Below are positions 54,925 through 64,000 of a stretch of 64,000 nucleotides of DNA, in pieces. Both the position numbers and the translations under genes were made by a program. The stretch is taken from assembly GCA_017462265.1 (NCBI GenBank), contig JAFTRN010000020.1:1-64000 (forward strand), read 5' to 3'. The DNA comes from Coprobacter sp. (GTDB lineage Bacteria > Bacteroidota > Bacteroidia > Bacteroidales > UBA11471). Numbering within the stretch: position 1 is the first letter of the stretch; each line of letters begins with the position of its first letter. The notes under the pieces were generated by a model. That model was not told where the DNA came from, made no database searches, and saw nothing but the letters and a program-made list of their open reading frames with translations.

Positions 54925-56922
54925 CTACGATTTTTCCTGAATAAATCCGTTACGGTAAGCCGCCAACAATTTGTTGAGGTTGTATATCTGGTCCTCCAGT
55001 TCACGACCAATATCGGTATCGCGCACCATCATACGTTGCTGGCTCAATTCGAGCAATATATTGGTAGAGATGATGTCTATTCCGTCCTCGATGGCCTTCT
55101 GTGTCGATTCGAACGGCTCGTGCTGTATCAGTTCCAGACCACGCGAGTGGAATATCAGCGTGTAACCCGCAATACCGGTCTCGGGCTGATAGGCCTTGGA
55201 AAAACCGCCATCGATAACCAGCAGTTTACCATCGGCTTTCACAGGCTTCTCGCCCTTCAACGTCTTCACAGGCACGTGTCCGTTGATAATATGCGCATGA
55301 CGGTCGGTGAGGCCAAACTCGGCCAATATCATCTCGCACACCTTACGTTCGTCGTTGAGGCGATAATAGGCGCTCTTCTGCTCTTTCCACAGCTCTTTAC
55401 TATCGGTAAAGTAGCGTTCGAAGGTCGCCATCTTGTCCTTACCAAACGAGGGAGCATCGGCACCACACCACAAGTACCATATATAGTCGAGCGCATATTT
55501 CTTGTTCTCGCTATCCACGCCGAAATAGGCGAGGCGTATCAGTTGGTCTATCTTATCAAGTAGAGCCTTTCCCTTATACTCGCGACCTTGGATAGAGACC
55601 TCTTTAAAAGTGCCGTCGTCGTTGAGAGGGATAGAGGCATGATACAGCAGATTGTTGTTGCGCACAAGATACATACTGCCATAAGAGAAGAGGCAGCGCA
55701 TATGTTTCCGCAACTTTTCGCTGTTCACAAACGAGTGGTGCAATCGGGTTACAAGTTCCTTCTCGTCGGGCGAGAGGGCAAACGGGTCTTGCGGGTCGAT
55801 AGTGGGGAACATTTTATCGGTAAGTTCATACTCCTTACCATTGATAATCAACACGCCACGATTGTAATCGATCTTGTCGAGCAACAGGCGGTCGTCCATC
55901 TTAAAATCGGGGTGCGATAGTATAAGTTGCGACTCGAGTTTGAATTGGATAATCGTAATCGCCTTGTGCATCTGCGCCAATAGACGGCGTGTCTTATCGT
56001 CGAGCGAACATTCCAAATCCTTGGGCATAAAGAGGGTACAAGGGTCGTCTTTATAATGCTCTATGGCAAAAGTAGCCAGTGGCACAAGATTTATGCCGTA
56101 ACCATCTTCGAGCGTGGCATGATTGCCGTAGCGCATCGACATACGTATCACGTTGGCAATGCAACTGTCGTTGCCCGACGCGGCACCCATCCACAATATA
56201 TCGTGATTGCCCCACTGAATATCGAAATCGTGATACGAACATAGCTTATCCATTATAATCTCGGCACCGGGTCCGCGGTCGAAAATATCGCCTACAATAT
56301 GCAAGGTATCGATGGTAAGGCGCTGTATGAGATTGCATATCGCCGATATACACTCGTCGGCCCGACCGGTAGATATGATAGAGGTGATAATCGCGTTGAT
56401 ATAGGCCTGTTTATTGGGATCAATCTGCGACTCGTGTAGCAACTCTTTCAATATATAAGCATACTCGGGCGGGAGAGCCTTATGCACCTTAGAACGGGTA
56501 TATTTCGACGACACGTTCTGACACACCCGTATCAACTGGTGCATTGTGATACGATACCAGTCCTCCATATCTTTCTCCTCATTCTTTATGAGTTCGAGTT
56601 TCTGCTCGGGATAATAGATGAGCGTGCACAACTCTTTCAGTTCACTCTCGCGCAGTGTCTGACCGAAAATCTCCACCACTTTGCGACGTACCGAGCCCGA
56701 GGCGTTTTTCAGTACATGCAGAAATGCCTCATACTCGCCGTGCAGATCGGTGAGGAAGTGTTCCGTACCCTTTGGCAGATTCAAGATGGCCTCGAGATTG
56801 ATAATCTCGGTACAGGCATCGGATATAGTAGGAAATTTTGTCGCCAACAGTTGCAGATAACGCAAATCGTTATACACCATTTCGGGTGTTATAGGCGGTC
56901 TTTTGTCCATAATCAGTTCCAT
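54925..56922 (-). CDS. fbp: Fructose-1,6-bisphosphatase class III
   Basis: 665 residues from the ATG at 56922; an alternative at 56910 gives MDKRPPI. Metallophosphatase fold with HIVGDIFDRGPGAEIIMD and IQWGNHDILWMGAASGND, and family N-terminus NDLRYLQLLATKFPTI. Removes the C1 phosphate in gluconeogenesis. The TACTTTTG box at 56934-56941 implies a very short leader for 56922. Class III is common in Bacteroidetes and Firmicutes. Confidence 0.94.
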   Translation of the reverse strand: MELIMDKRPPITPEMVYNDLRYLQLLATKFPTISDACTEIINLEAILNLPKGTEHFLTDLHGEYEAFLHVLKNASGSVRRKVVEIFGQTLRESELKELCTLIYYPEQKLELIKNEEKDMEDWYRITMHQLIRVCQNVSSKYTRSKVHKALPPEYAYILKELLHESQIDPNKQAYINAIITSIISTGRADECISAICNLIQRLTIDTLHIVGDIFDRGPGAEIIMDKLCSYHDFDIQWGNHDILWMGAASGNDSCIANVIRMSMRYGNHATLEDGYGINLVPLATFAIEHYKDDPCTLFMPKDLECSLDDKTRRLLAQMHKAITIIQFKLESQLILSHPDFKMDDRLLLDKIDYNRGVLIINGKEYELTDKMFPTIDPQDPFALSPDEKELVTRLHHSFVNSEKLRKHMRCLFSYGSMYLVRNNNLLYHASIPLNDDGTFKEVSIQGREYKGKALLDKIDQLIRLAYFGVDSENKKYALDYIWYLWCGADAPSFGKDKMATFERYFTDSKELWKEQKSAYYRLNDERKVCEMILAEFGLTDRHAHIINGHVPVKTLKGEKPVKADGKLLVIDGGFSKAYQPETGIAGYTLIFHSRGLELIQHEPFESTQKAIEDGIDIISTNILLELSQQRMMVRDTDIGRELEDQIYNLNKLLAAYRNGFIQEKS

Positions 56923-56933
56923 TTTTGGTGAGC

Positions 56934-56941
56934 CAAAAGTA
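56934..56941 (-). promoter_or_regulatory. fbp promoter -7 box
   Basis: TACTTTTG on the minus strand, only 11 bases before the ATG at 56922. It excludes the longer frame that begins at 57039. Confidence 0.65.
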
Positions 56942-57069
56942 GCGTTTTTTTTCGTATAATGGGTTGCAAAAAGAGGCAAAAGCAACTTATCAGTCAAAAA
57001 TAGACCTTTTTTTGCTATTATATACTGGAAAATCTTCATACATTTGTAATGTGATAAACGAAAGTGTGC

Positions 57070-57705
57070 ATGGAAATAAGAAACGCCCGATTTGTAATAA
57101 GCAATACCGATATTAAAAAATGCCCGGTAGGCGACCGTCCCGAATATGCCTTTATAGGGCGTTCGAACGTGGGAAAATCGTCGCTCATCAATATGCTCAC
57201 CAATCGCAAAGGATTGGCGATGACCTCATCTACCCCCGGAAAGACCATGCTCATCAACCACTTCGATATAGACGACGCGTGGTATATCGTCGATTTGCCG
57301 GGGTATGGCTATGCCCGTCGCGGGAAAGAAGGGCGCGAAAGCATACGTCGTATCATCGAAAGCTACATCTTGGGGCGCGAGTCTATGACCTGCTTGTTTG
57401 TCCTTATCGACTGCCGTCACGAAGCTCAAAAAATCGACCTCAAATTTATCGCATGGCTCGGAGAGAACGGAATCCCGTTTTCCATTGTTTTTACCAAAGC
57501 CGACAAATTGGGCGTGGTGCGCCTGCAAGAAAATATCGAAGCCTACAAGGCCCGACTACTCGAAGAGTGGGAAGAGCTACCCCCCATCTTCATCACCTCG
57601 TCGGAGAAAAGCGTCGGCCGCAAAGAGATTCTCGACTACATCGAAAGCCTCAACGAGATGGTAAAAATCGGCGAAATCACTGAAGAAAACACGATTAACG
57701 AATAA
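57070..57705 (+). CDS. engB: Ribosome biogenesis GTPase EngB (YihA/YsxC)
   Basis: 211 residues. G1 [10 protein letters not shown]2 region [15 protein letters not shown]3 [14 protein letters not shown]4 TKADK. Needed for 50S subunit assembly. ATG at 57070 ([12 protein letters not shown]) is preferred over the in-frame GTG at 57064. First of an engB - DUF4494 - yggS series with short gaps. Confidence 0.95.
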   Translation: MEIRNARFVISNTDIKKCPVGDRPEYAFIGRSNVGKSSLINMLTNRKGLAMTSSTPGKTMLINHFDIDDAWYIVDLPGYGYARRGKEGRESIRRIIESYILGRESMTCLFVLIDCRHEAQKIDLKFIAWLGENGIPFSIVFTKADKLGVVRLQENIEAYKARLLEEWEELPPIFITSSEKSVGRKEILDYIESLNEMVKIGEITEENTINE

Positions 57706-57721
57706 TAAAATATAGAAAGAA

Positions 57722-58183
57722 ATGAGTACTTGGTTCGAATGTAAAGTAAAATATACCAAAGAAATAGAAGGTGGAATGCAGAAAAGCGTGAGTGAGCCCT
57801 ATATGGTCGATGCGCTCTCGTTTACCGAGGCCGAGTCGCGCATGCTTGAAGAAATGCGCCCCTTCATCTCGGGCGAATTTACCGTTGCCAATATTAAACG
57901 AGTGAAGGTGAACGAAATGTACTTCGACGAGGCCGGAGATAAATGGTATCGTTGCAAAGTAAACTTTATCACCCTCGACGAAAAGAGCGGTCTCGAAAAG
58001 CGTACCGCCACCTACATGATGGTGCAAGCAGCCGACTTTGCCACGGCTCTCAAAAACCTGCAAAAGTGTATGCAAGGCACTATGTCGGACTACGAAATAG
58101 CCGCCATCACCGAAACACCCATTATGGACGTTTTCCGTTACGATGCCGACGCCGTACCCGCAGCCGATACCCCGCAAGCTTGA
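57722..58183 (+). CDS. DUF4494 protein
   Basis: 153 residues, MSTWFECKVKYTKEIEGG then EPYMVDALSFTEAESRMLEEM and YRCKVNFITLDEKSGLEKR, matching the Bacteroidetes-wide DUF4494 family. Function unknown. 16 bases after engB and 3 before yggS. Confidence 0.88.
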   Translation: MSTWFECKVKYTKEIEGGMQKSVSEPYMVDALSFTEAESRMLEEMRPFISGEFTVANIKRVKVNEMYFDEAGDKWYRCKVNFITLDEKSGLEKRTATYMMVQAADFATALKNLQKCMQGTMSDYEIAAITETPIMDVFRYDADAVPAADTPQA

Positions 58184-58186
58184 TTT

Positions 58187-58855
58187 ATGAGCGCCATAGC
58201 CCGAAATATCGCAATCGTAAAATCGACACTGCCACCACACACCCGCTTGGTGGGCGTGTCGAAGTTTCACCCCGTAGAGGCTCTGCAAGAGGCCTATGAG
58301 GCGGGACAGCGCATTTTCGGAGAGAGCCGAGTGCAAGAGTTGCTGACCAAACAAGCCGCATTGCCCACCGACATCGAATGGCATTTCATAGGGCACTTGC
58401 AGACCAACAAGGTACGACAGATAGCCCCTTTCATAGGACTTATCCACAGCATCGACTCCCCTCGCCTCCTCACCGAGGTAGAGAAAGAGGCGGCTCGTTG
58501 CAATCGCGTCATCGACTGTCTGTTGCAACTGCACATTGCCAGTGAGGAAACAAAATATGGATTCTCGCCCGATGAGTGTCGCGACTTCCTTGCGACAAAC
58601 GCATGGCGGGAGATGTCGCATATACGCATACGCGGCGTGATGGGCATGGCCACATACACCGACGACGAATCACTGATACGTAGCGAGTTTGCCTCATTAC
58701 AGGCTTTCTATCGGGAAATTAAAGCGTGCCATTTCGCCGATGCGCCCTCTTTCGACGAAATATCCATGGGTATGTCGCACGACTATCCCATAGCCATAGA
58801 ATATGGAGCAACATTAGTGCGCGTGGGTAGCCTCATCTTTGGCGATAGAATTTAG
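58187..58855 (+). CDS. yggS: YggS-family PLP homeostasis protein
   Basis: 222 residues with the PLP-lysine in RLVGVSKFHP (about residue 29) and GESRVQELLTKQ, WHFIGHLQTNK, LIHSIDSPRL, EISMGMSHDYPIAIEYGATLVRVG, all family motifs. A single-domain PLP-binding protein that keeps vitamin B6 and amino-acid pools in balance. Confidence 0.95.
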   Translation: MSAIARNIAIVKSTLPPHTRLVGVSKFHPVEALQEAYEAGQRIFGESRVQELLTKQAALPTDIEWHFIGHLQTNKVRQIAPFIGLIHSIDSPRLLTEVEKEAARCNRVIDCLLQLHIASEETKYGFSPDECRDFLATNAWREMSHIRIRGVMGMATYTDDESLIRSEFASLQAFYREIKACHFADAPSFDEISMGMSHDYPIAIEYGATLVRVGSLIFGDRI

Positions 58856-58904
58856 AAAAACAAATACCTCGAGGGCGACCGACGGGTTCTTATACAATAT
58901 TATT

Positions 58905-59987
58905 ATGATAAATCTAACCGAAAAAACACAATCGGGACTGCTCTTTGCCGATTTCGATACGACTATCGACGGTAAAAAAGTAGCTCTCTACAGGCTCGCC
59001 AACAATCACGGCGCCGAAATATGTATCACCAACTTTGGCGGTATAGTAGTCACCCTGCTCGTACCCGATGCCGATGGCAATATGACCGATGTGGTATTGG
59101 GGCACAACAGCATAGAAGAGTACCTGCACACCCCCGAGAAATACCTCGGTGCCTTGATAGGTCGCTATGGCAATCGTATAGGCAAGTGTCAATTTGCCCT
59201 CGACGGTACCACCTATGGCATACGCTCGAACAACCCCGACTGCGCCCTGCACGGCGGCATAAAAGGCTATAACGAAGTGGTGTGGGACGCCGAGCAGACC
59301 GACGCTCAAACCCTGCGCCTCACCTACAAATCGGTCGATGGCGAAGAGGGATTCCCCGGTAATCTCGACATAGAAGTGACCTATCGACTCACCGACGACA
59401 ACGCCATGGATATACAATACCGTGCCACGACCGACAAGGCTACGGTATGCAACCCCACACACCACTCATTCTTCAACCTCAACGGTGATGGCGGTGGCGA
59501 AGTAACCAACCACATCGTAACCATCGACGCACCGTTCTACACCCCGATGGACGACAAGTCAGTACCCTCGGGTGAAATAGCACCGGTAGAGGGTACCCCC
59601 ATGAGTTTCCTCGCTCCTACCGCCATCGGAGACCGCATCGACGACGACTTCGAGCAACTGCGCTTCGGCAAAGGATATGACCACAACTATGTATTGGCCA
59701 AGAAGTATCCCGGCGAGTACACTTTTGCCGCCGAGGCCTATTCGCCCAAGACCGGCATCGTGATGACCGTATATACCACCGAACCGGGCGTACAGCTCTA
59801 TACCGGCAACTGGCTCAACGGATTCATCGGGAAATGTGGTCGTAAGTACAGCGCGCGTACCGCCGTATGTTTCGAGACACAACACTTCCCCGACAGCCCC
59901 AACAAGCCACATTTTCCCTCGACCATTTTGCGTCCCGGCGAGCTCTATACACAAACCTGCCAATATAAATTCTCGATTAAAAAATAA
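58905..59987 (+). CDS. galM: Aldose 1-epimerase (galactose mutarotase)
   Basis: 360 residues from the ATG at 58905 (MINLTEKTQSGLLFADF); the frame from 58839 overlaps yggS. Motifs LIGRYGNRIGKCQF, LHGGIKGYNEVVWD, NPTHHSFFNLNG and CFETQHFPDSPNKPHFPS (catalytic Glu region). Converts beta- to alpha-galactose for GalK. First of galM - MFS - galK. Confidence 0.94.
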   Translation: MINLTEKTQSGLLFADFDTTIDGKKVALYRLANNHGAEICITNFGGIVVTLLVPDADGNMTDVVLGHNSIEEYLHTPEKYLGALIGRYGNRIGKCQFALDGTTYGIRSNNPDCALHGGIKGYNEVVWDAEQTDAQTLRLTYKSVDGEEGFPGNLDIEVTYRLTDDNAMDIQYRATTDKATVCNPTHHSFFNLNGDGGGEVTNHIVTIDAPFYTPMDDKSVPSGEIAPVEGTPMSFLAPTAIGDRIDDDFEQLRFGKGYDHNYVLAKKYPGEYTFAAEAYSPKTGIVMTVYTTEPGVQLYTGNWLNGFIGKCGRKYSARTAVCFETQHFPDSPNKPHFPSTILRPGELYTQTCQYKFSIKK

Positions 59988-60022
59988 TTCAATATCTAAT
60001 AACTAAAAAACATAAAAACATC

Positions 60023-61300
60023 ATGACACAAGTAAAGAAAAATGGTAATATCGTAGCCATTATTACCATGTGCTTCATTTTCGCGATGATCTCATTTGTT
60101 ACCAACATGGCCGCCCCCTTCGGAAACATCTGGGGATATGAATACAGTTGGGCCGGTATGATGGGTAATATGATGAACTTTGCCGCTTACCTGTTTATGG
60201 GTATTCCCGCCGGAAAAATGCTCATCAAGTTCGGATACAAAAAGACCGCTCTCATCGCCTTGATTATTGGAGCGATAGGTCTTTTCGTCCAATATCTCTC
60301 GAGCCTGTTTGGTGCCGGAGTTGCCGTATTCTCATACTCAGGACAAGCCGTATGCCTCAACCTTATTATTTACCTATTAGGTGCCTTCATTTGCGGTTTC
60401 TGCGTATGTATTCTCAACACCGTGGTAAACCCCATGCTCAACATTTTGGGTGGCGGCGGTAATCGCGGCAACCAGTTTATCCAAATCGGTGGTACCCTGA
60501 ACTCACTCACCGGTACTCTCACCCCGCTGTTGGTAGGTATCATGATAGGCCAAGTAACCGCTAACACCAGCATGGGCGACGTAGCCCCCCTGCTCTTCAT
60601 CGGTATGGCCGTATTTGCCATCTCGTTCTTAATCATCTCATTTGTATCCATTCCCGAGCCCAAAGCCGACAAAAAGAATGTTATATATGAGCACAGCCCC
60701 TGGGCCTTCCGTCACTGCGTACTCGGTATCATCGCCATATTCTTCTATGTTGGTGTGGAAATCGGTATCCCCGCACAAATCAACTTCGCACTTACGCAAA
60801 TGAACTTCGAAGGTGCTGCCGCCATCGGTGGTACATTGGCTGCCAGCTACTGGTTGCTGATGATGGTAGGACGTTTTACCAGCAGCTTTATCAGCGGCGT
60901 AGTTTCTACCAAAGTGCAAATGGCCACTGTTTCGGCTGTTGCCATCGTATTGATACTCATCGCTATCTTCATGCCCGACTCGGTATCGGTAGCCTTCAAA
61001 GGCCATGACATTCCCGTGCGCTACTTCTTCCTCGCCGCTTGCGGTATCTGCACCTCTATCATGTGGGGCGGTATCTTCAACCTCGCCGTCGAAGGTCTCG
61101 GCAAGTACACCGAAGCCGCCTCGGGCCTCTTCATGACCATGGTTGTAGGTGGTGGCGTTATGCCCTTGATTCAAGACTTCATCGCCAAGGCCTACTCACC
61201 CATCACCAGCTACTGGTTGGTTATCGCTATGATTGCTTACATACTCTATTACAGCGTAATCGGTAGTAAAAACGTAAACAAAGATATTCCCGTAGAATAA
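60023..61300 (+). CDS. MFS transporter, probable galactose/glucose importer
   Basis: 425 residues with about 12 membrane helices; early MAAPFGNIWGYEYSWAGMMGN and the loop GKMLIKFGYKKTALIAL. Lies between galM and galK (35- and 21-base gaps), so galactose is the likely cargo. Confidence 0.88.
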   Translation: MTQVKKNGNIVAIITMCFIFAMISFVTNMAAPFGNIWGYEYSWAGMMGNMMNFAAYLFMGIPAGKMLIKFGYKKTALIALIIGAIGLFVQYLSSLFGAGVAVFSYSGQAVCLNLIIYLLGAFICGFCVCILNTVVNPMLNILGGGGNRGNQFIQIGGTLNSLTGTLTPLLVGIMIGQVTANTSMGDVAPLLFIGMAVFAISFLIISFVSIPEPKADKKNVIYEHSPWAFRHCVLGIIAIFFYVGVEIGIPAQINFALTQMNFEGAAAIGGTLAASYWLLMMVGRFTSSFISGVVSTKVQMATVSAVAIVLILIAIFMPDSVSVAFKGHDIPVRYFFLAACGICTSIMWGGIFNLAVEGLGKYTEAASGLFMTMVVGGGVMPLIQDFIAKAYSPITSYWLVIAMIAYILYYSVIGSKNVNKDIPVE

Positions 61301-61321
61301 CCCCCTAAAAACTAATACACA

Positions 61322-62458
<1,137 letters not shown>

Positions 62459-62480
62459 TCTAATATCCCTGTTTATCAGC

Positions 62481-62514
62481 AAAACGGCATCGGCACACGT
62501 CGATGCCGTTTTGT
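62481..62514 (+). terminator. galK terminator
   Basis: AAAACGGCATCG (62481-62492) pairs with CGATGCCGTTTT (62501-62512). Confidence 0.88.
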
Positions 62515-62566
62515 TGTACGTATGATTTTTTGATAAATTCCCCATTATCCCCCTCGATTCCGCATG

Positions 62567-62574
62567 TAACTTTG
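62567..62574 (+). promoter_or_regulatory. Promoter -7 box of the 62.6-kb gene
   Basis: TAACTTTG, 28 bases before the ATG at 62603. This makes 62603 the natural start of translation. Confidence 0.65.
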
Positions 62575-62632
62575 CATTATCAAATCAAAAATCTCTAATA
62601 AAATGAAAAATTCAAAAAACAATTCGGGGAAT

Positions 62633-62641
62633 CCCCCCCCC
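62633..62641 (+). repeat. Poly-C tract of nine, candidate phase-variation switch
   Basis: Nine C in a row, 30 bases into the frame that starts at ATG 62603. With nine C that frame gives a 106-codon product; with seven or ten C it would join the 350-codon frame. A hairpin (ATTCGGG/CCCGAAT, about 62645-62664) follows at once. Confidence 0.7.
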
Positions 62642-62685
62642 TCTATTCGGGATATACCCCGAATGAAAAAACATTACGCGACTTA

Positions 62686-63738
62686 TTGCAAGAAATTAAT
62701 AAAAGCAATACACCCCAAATGTCCGAAAAATCAGTATCTTTGTATGAAACAAAACCATACGACGATATGTTTTTCACGTCGAAATATTCGCAAAGAGGCT
62801 CTTCCAACCGATATGGTCATGACACGGCCCGAACCGATGCCACCCGCATATACCCTACTCCCGATAACAAGTATCATTGGGAGCATCGTAGTGTATGGGA
62901 TCTCGACGAGAAAGATTTGTTGATTCCCGGTGAGCAACGACGACGCAAAATTGTTCCCGGAATATCCATATTACCCGGGACGGACATAGATACTGACACC
63001 CTGGATATACTTAAGAATGACGAAAACCCGGAATACAAACCCCTTAGGCCATTCAGCCAAGAGTCCCCGGTAAGTTGGGATTTAACGCGAGCTCCACGTC
63101 CCGAGCAATCATATAGAACACTTCTCGCTGAAATATCAAAGGGTACCTCGGAATACCCTTCGATGCAATCAGGCTCCACCCCCGGTACAATACCCATTTC
63201 CGACATTCAAAGAGAAGATAAGAATGGCGATTTAAAATCTCCTTCAGACGTGTTGTCCAAACCCGAAACAAAAATAATCTCTCAAGAAAATAATCTTTTA
63301 TCTTCTATCCATACGGGTTCTGAGGCCTTTTCTAACCTTTCAAATCCCCTTGAATCCTTCTCCAAATATGTTACGTCTGATAAAAAAAATAACCCTCACG
63401 CATATAACGATGTTAGAAATAATAATTTTCTAAAACAATTTAATACCCCATCGATGAAAGAGTTGTCAAAATTAGCTAAAAAAGCAGGGTGGGGAGCAGA
63501 TATTGTTTCCGGACTTACGGACATATATAATGCATATATAAACAATGAAGATGTAAAACGAACTATCGCAAAAGTAGCCGGAAACCTTGGCGGAGCCGCT
63601 GTTGGTTCTTTAATTACAGGGTTAACTGCTGGATTCGGTCTTCCTTTAACAATCGCCTCGTCCCTTGTAGTGAATGGTATTTTGTCTAATTTAGGGGAAG
63701 ATGTTATGACAAATGTATATGATCAAGTAAAAAAGTAA
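62686..63738 (+). CDS. Candidate effector with C-terminal glycine-rich hydrophobic segments, out of frame with its ATG
   Basis: 350 codons from a TTG at 62686 (first ATG in frame at 62719), but the frame is open back into the C tract at 62633-62641, so the real start may be ATG 62603 in another tract length. The N-terminal two thirds are polar, Ser/Pro-rich and low in structure. The end (about 255-350) has KELSKLAKKAGWGADIVSGL and the hydrophobic VAGNLGGAAVGSLITGLTAG and GLPLTIASSLVVNGILSNLG, like membrane-inserting toxin ends. Base content is AT-richer than galK. A toxin role is inference only. Confidence 0.5.
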   Translation: MQEINKSNTPQMSEKSVSLYETKPYDDMFFTSKYSQRGSSNRYGHDTARTDATRIYPTPDNKYHWEHRSVWDLDEKDLLIPGEQRRRKIVPGISILPGTDIDTDTLDILKNDENPEYKPLRPFSQESPVSWDLTRAPRPEQSYRTLLAEISKGTSEYPSMQSGSTPGTIPISDIQREDKNGDLKSPSDVLSKPETKIISQENNLLSSIHTGSEAFSNLSNPLESFSKYVTSDKKNNPHAYNDVRNNNFLKQFNTPSMKELSKLAKKAGWGADIVSGLTDIYNAYINNEDVKRTIAKVAGNLGGAAVGSLITGLTAGFGLPLTIASSLVVNGILSNLGEDVMTNVYDQVKK

Positions 63739-63744
63739 TCAAAT

Positions 63745-64000
63745 ATGAAATCGTGGTTGATTGAATATTGTAATTTGTTATATTGTTGCTTGTATCGTTT
63801 ATTTATTCCTCGTCGGTGGATTAGATCTGCCTATGGATTACACGATTTTTCTTTTACCACAGGATCCGGTATTACAGCCCCTATCTTTACGATAGGAAAT
63901 TTGGTATCAGCCGGCACCGGAATAGTGACAAACTATCCCGGTGTGTGGTTCGCATTCTGTATCATTTGCGTTATTATAACCTTTGTTATTAGCTCGATAT
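63745..64000 (+). CDS. Membrane protein, partial (cut by window end), possible immunity protein
   Basis: ATG at 63745, six bases after the previous stop, open to the window edge. It encodes MKSWLIEYCNLLYCCLYRLF at the start, then an amphipathic part, and two hydrophobic stretches (ITAPIFTIGNLVSAGTGIV and WFAFCIICVIITFVISS). A small membrane protein directly behind a putative membrane-active effector would fit an immunity function. Family not recognised and the end is missing. Confidence 0.5.
   Translation, partial: MKSWLIEYCNLLYCCLYRLFIPRRWIRSAYGLHDFSFTTGSGITAPIFTIGNLVSAGTGIVTNYPGVWFAFCIICVIITFVISSI

Noticed and set aside
57695-58621. 308-codon minus-strand frame opposite DUF4494 and yggS
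   Set aside because: Both plus-strand genes are firmly identified; the antisense product has no recognisable domain.

Overview
The window looks like chromosome of a Bacteroidales bacterium. Evidence for this is the fused SecDF, the TAnnTTTG promoter boxes (often with TTG 19 bases upstream), the absence of Shine-Dalgarno leaders, a class III fructose bisphosphatase, lipoproteins with Bacteroidetes-type signals, C-terminal sorting-like tails on secreted enzymes, and a DUF4494 gene. G+C is near 50 percent in core genes. A Barnesiella- or Coprobacter-like member is plausible, but this cannot be fixed from the sequence alone. I saw no rRNA, tRNA or CRISPR.

Region by region: 0.4-5.5 kb holds secDF and a divergent Ig-like lipoprotein gene. 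5.9-10.4 kb holds a SulP anion transporter and a metK-metY operon with a candidate SAM-II riboswitch in its leader. 10.6-15.2 kb holds a thioredoxin-fold lipoprotein, a YifB/ComM-type ATPase and a secreted DUF4832-like protein. 15.3-16.8 kb holds DUF1573 and MeaB-type GTPase genes.

From 16.9 to 24.1 kb lies a 7.1-kb accessory island bracketed by two identical 79-bp direct repeats. Each repeat carries an intrinsic terminator and abuts a promoter box. The island encodes a WYL regulator, a protein with a uracil-DNA-glycosylase-like N-terminus, a RecA/KaiC-like ATPase, a DUF932-like protein, a one-motif phospholipase-D-family protein, small unknown proteins, a decayed gene and a SLOG (DUF2493) protein. 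Losing one repeat plus the island would rebuild a simple junction between the flanking core genes. This is the best candidate for an undescribed mobile or defence-related unit in the window.

From 24.1 kb on: a transglutaminase-like protein; a GH10 xylanase - GH3 pair for xylan; dnaX; an AraC regulator; cdd divergent from a LysM glucosaminidase; an operon of GNAT, IbrA-like PP-loop/DUF3440 protein and IbrB-like ParB protein; a GH95 - GH36 - ROK kinase operon; and a very large GH43 enzyme divergent from a membrane sensor fused directly to an AraC DNA-binding domain. No SusC/SusD pair is present, so these are not complete polysaccharide utilisation loci. Then come fabI, an ECF sigma operon, a minus-strand run (fbp, recR, PRTase, HAD, GNAT), and engB - DUF4494 - yggS followed by the galactose cluster galM - MFS - galK.

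The right end (62.6-64 kb) is AT-richer and accessory. It has a promoter, an ATG, then a run of nine C that puts that ATG out of frame with a 350-codon reading frame ending in glycine-rich hydrophobic segments. A membrane-protein gene follows, cut by the window edge. This could be a phase-variable effector and immunity pair.

Long palindromic repeats related to AGAAGCTGTTTGAA...TTCAAACAGCTTCT recur between genes through the window.
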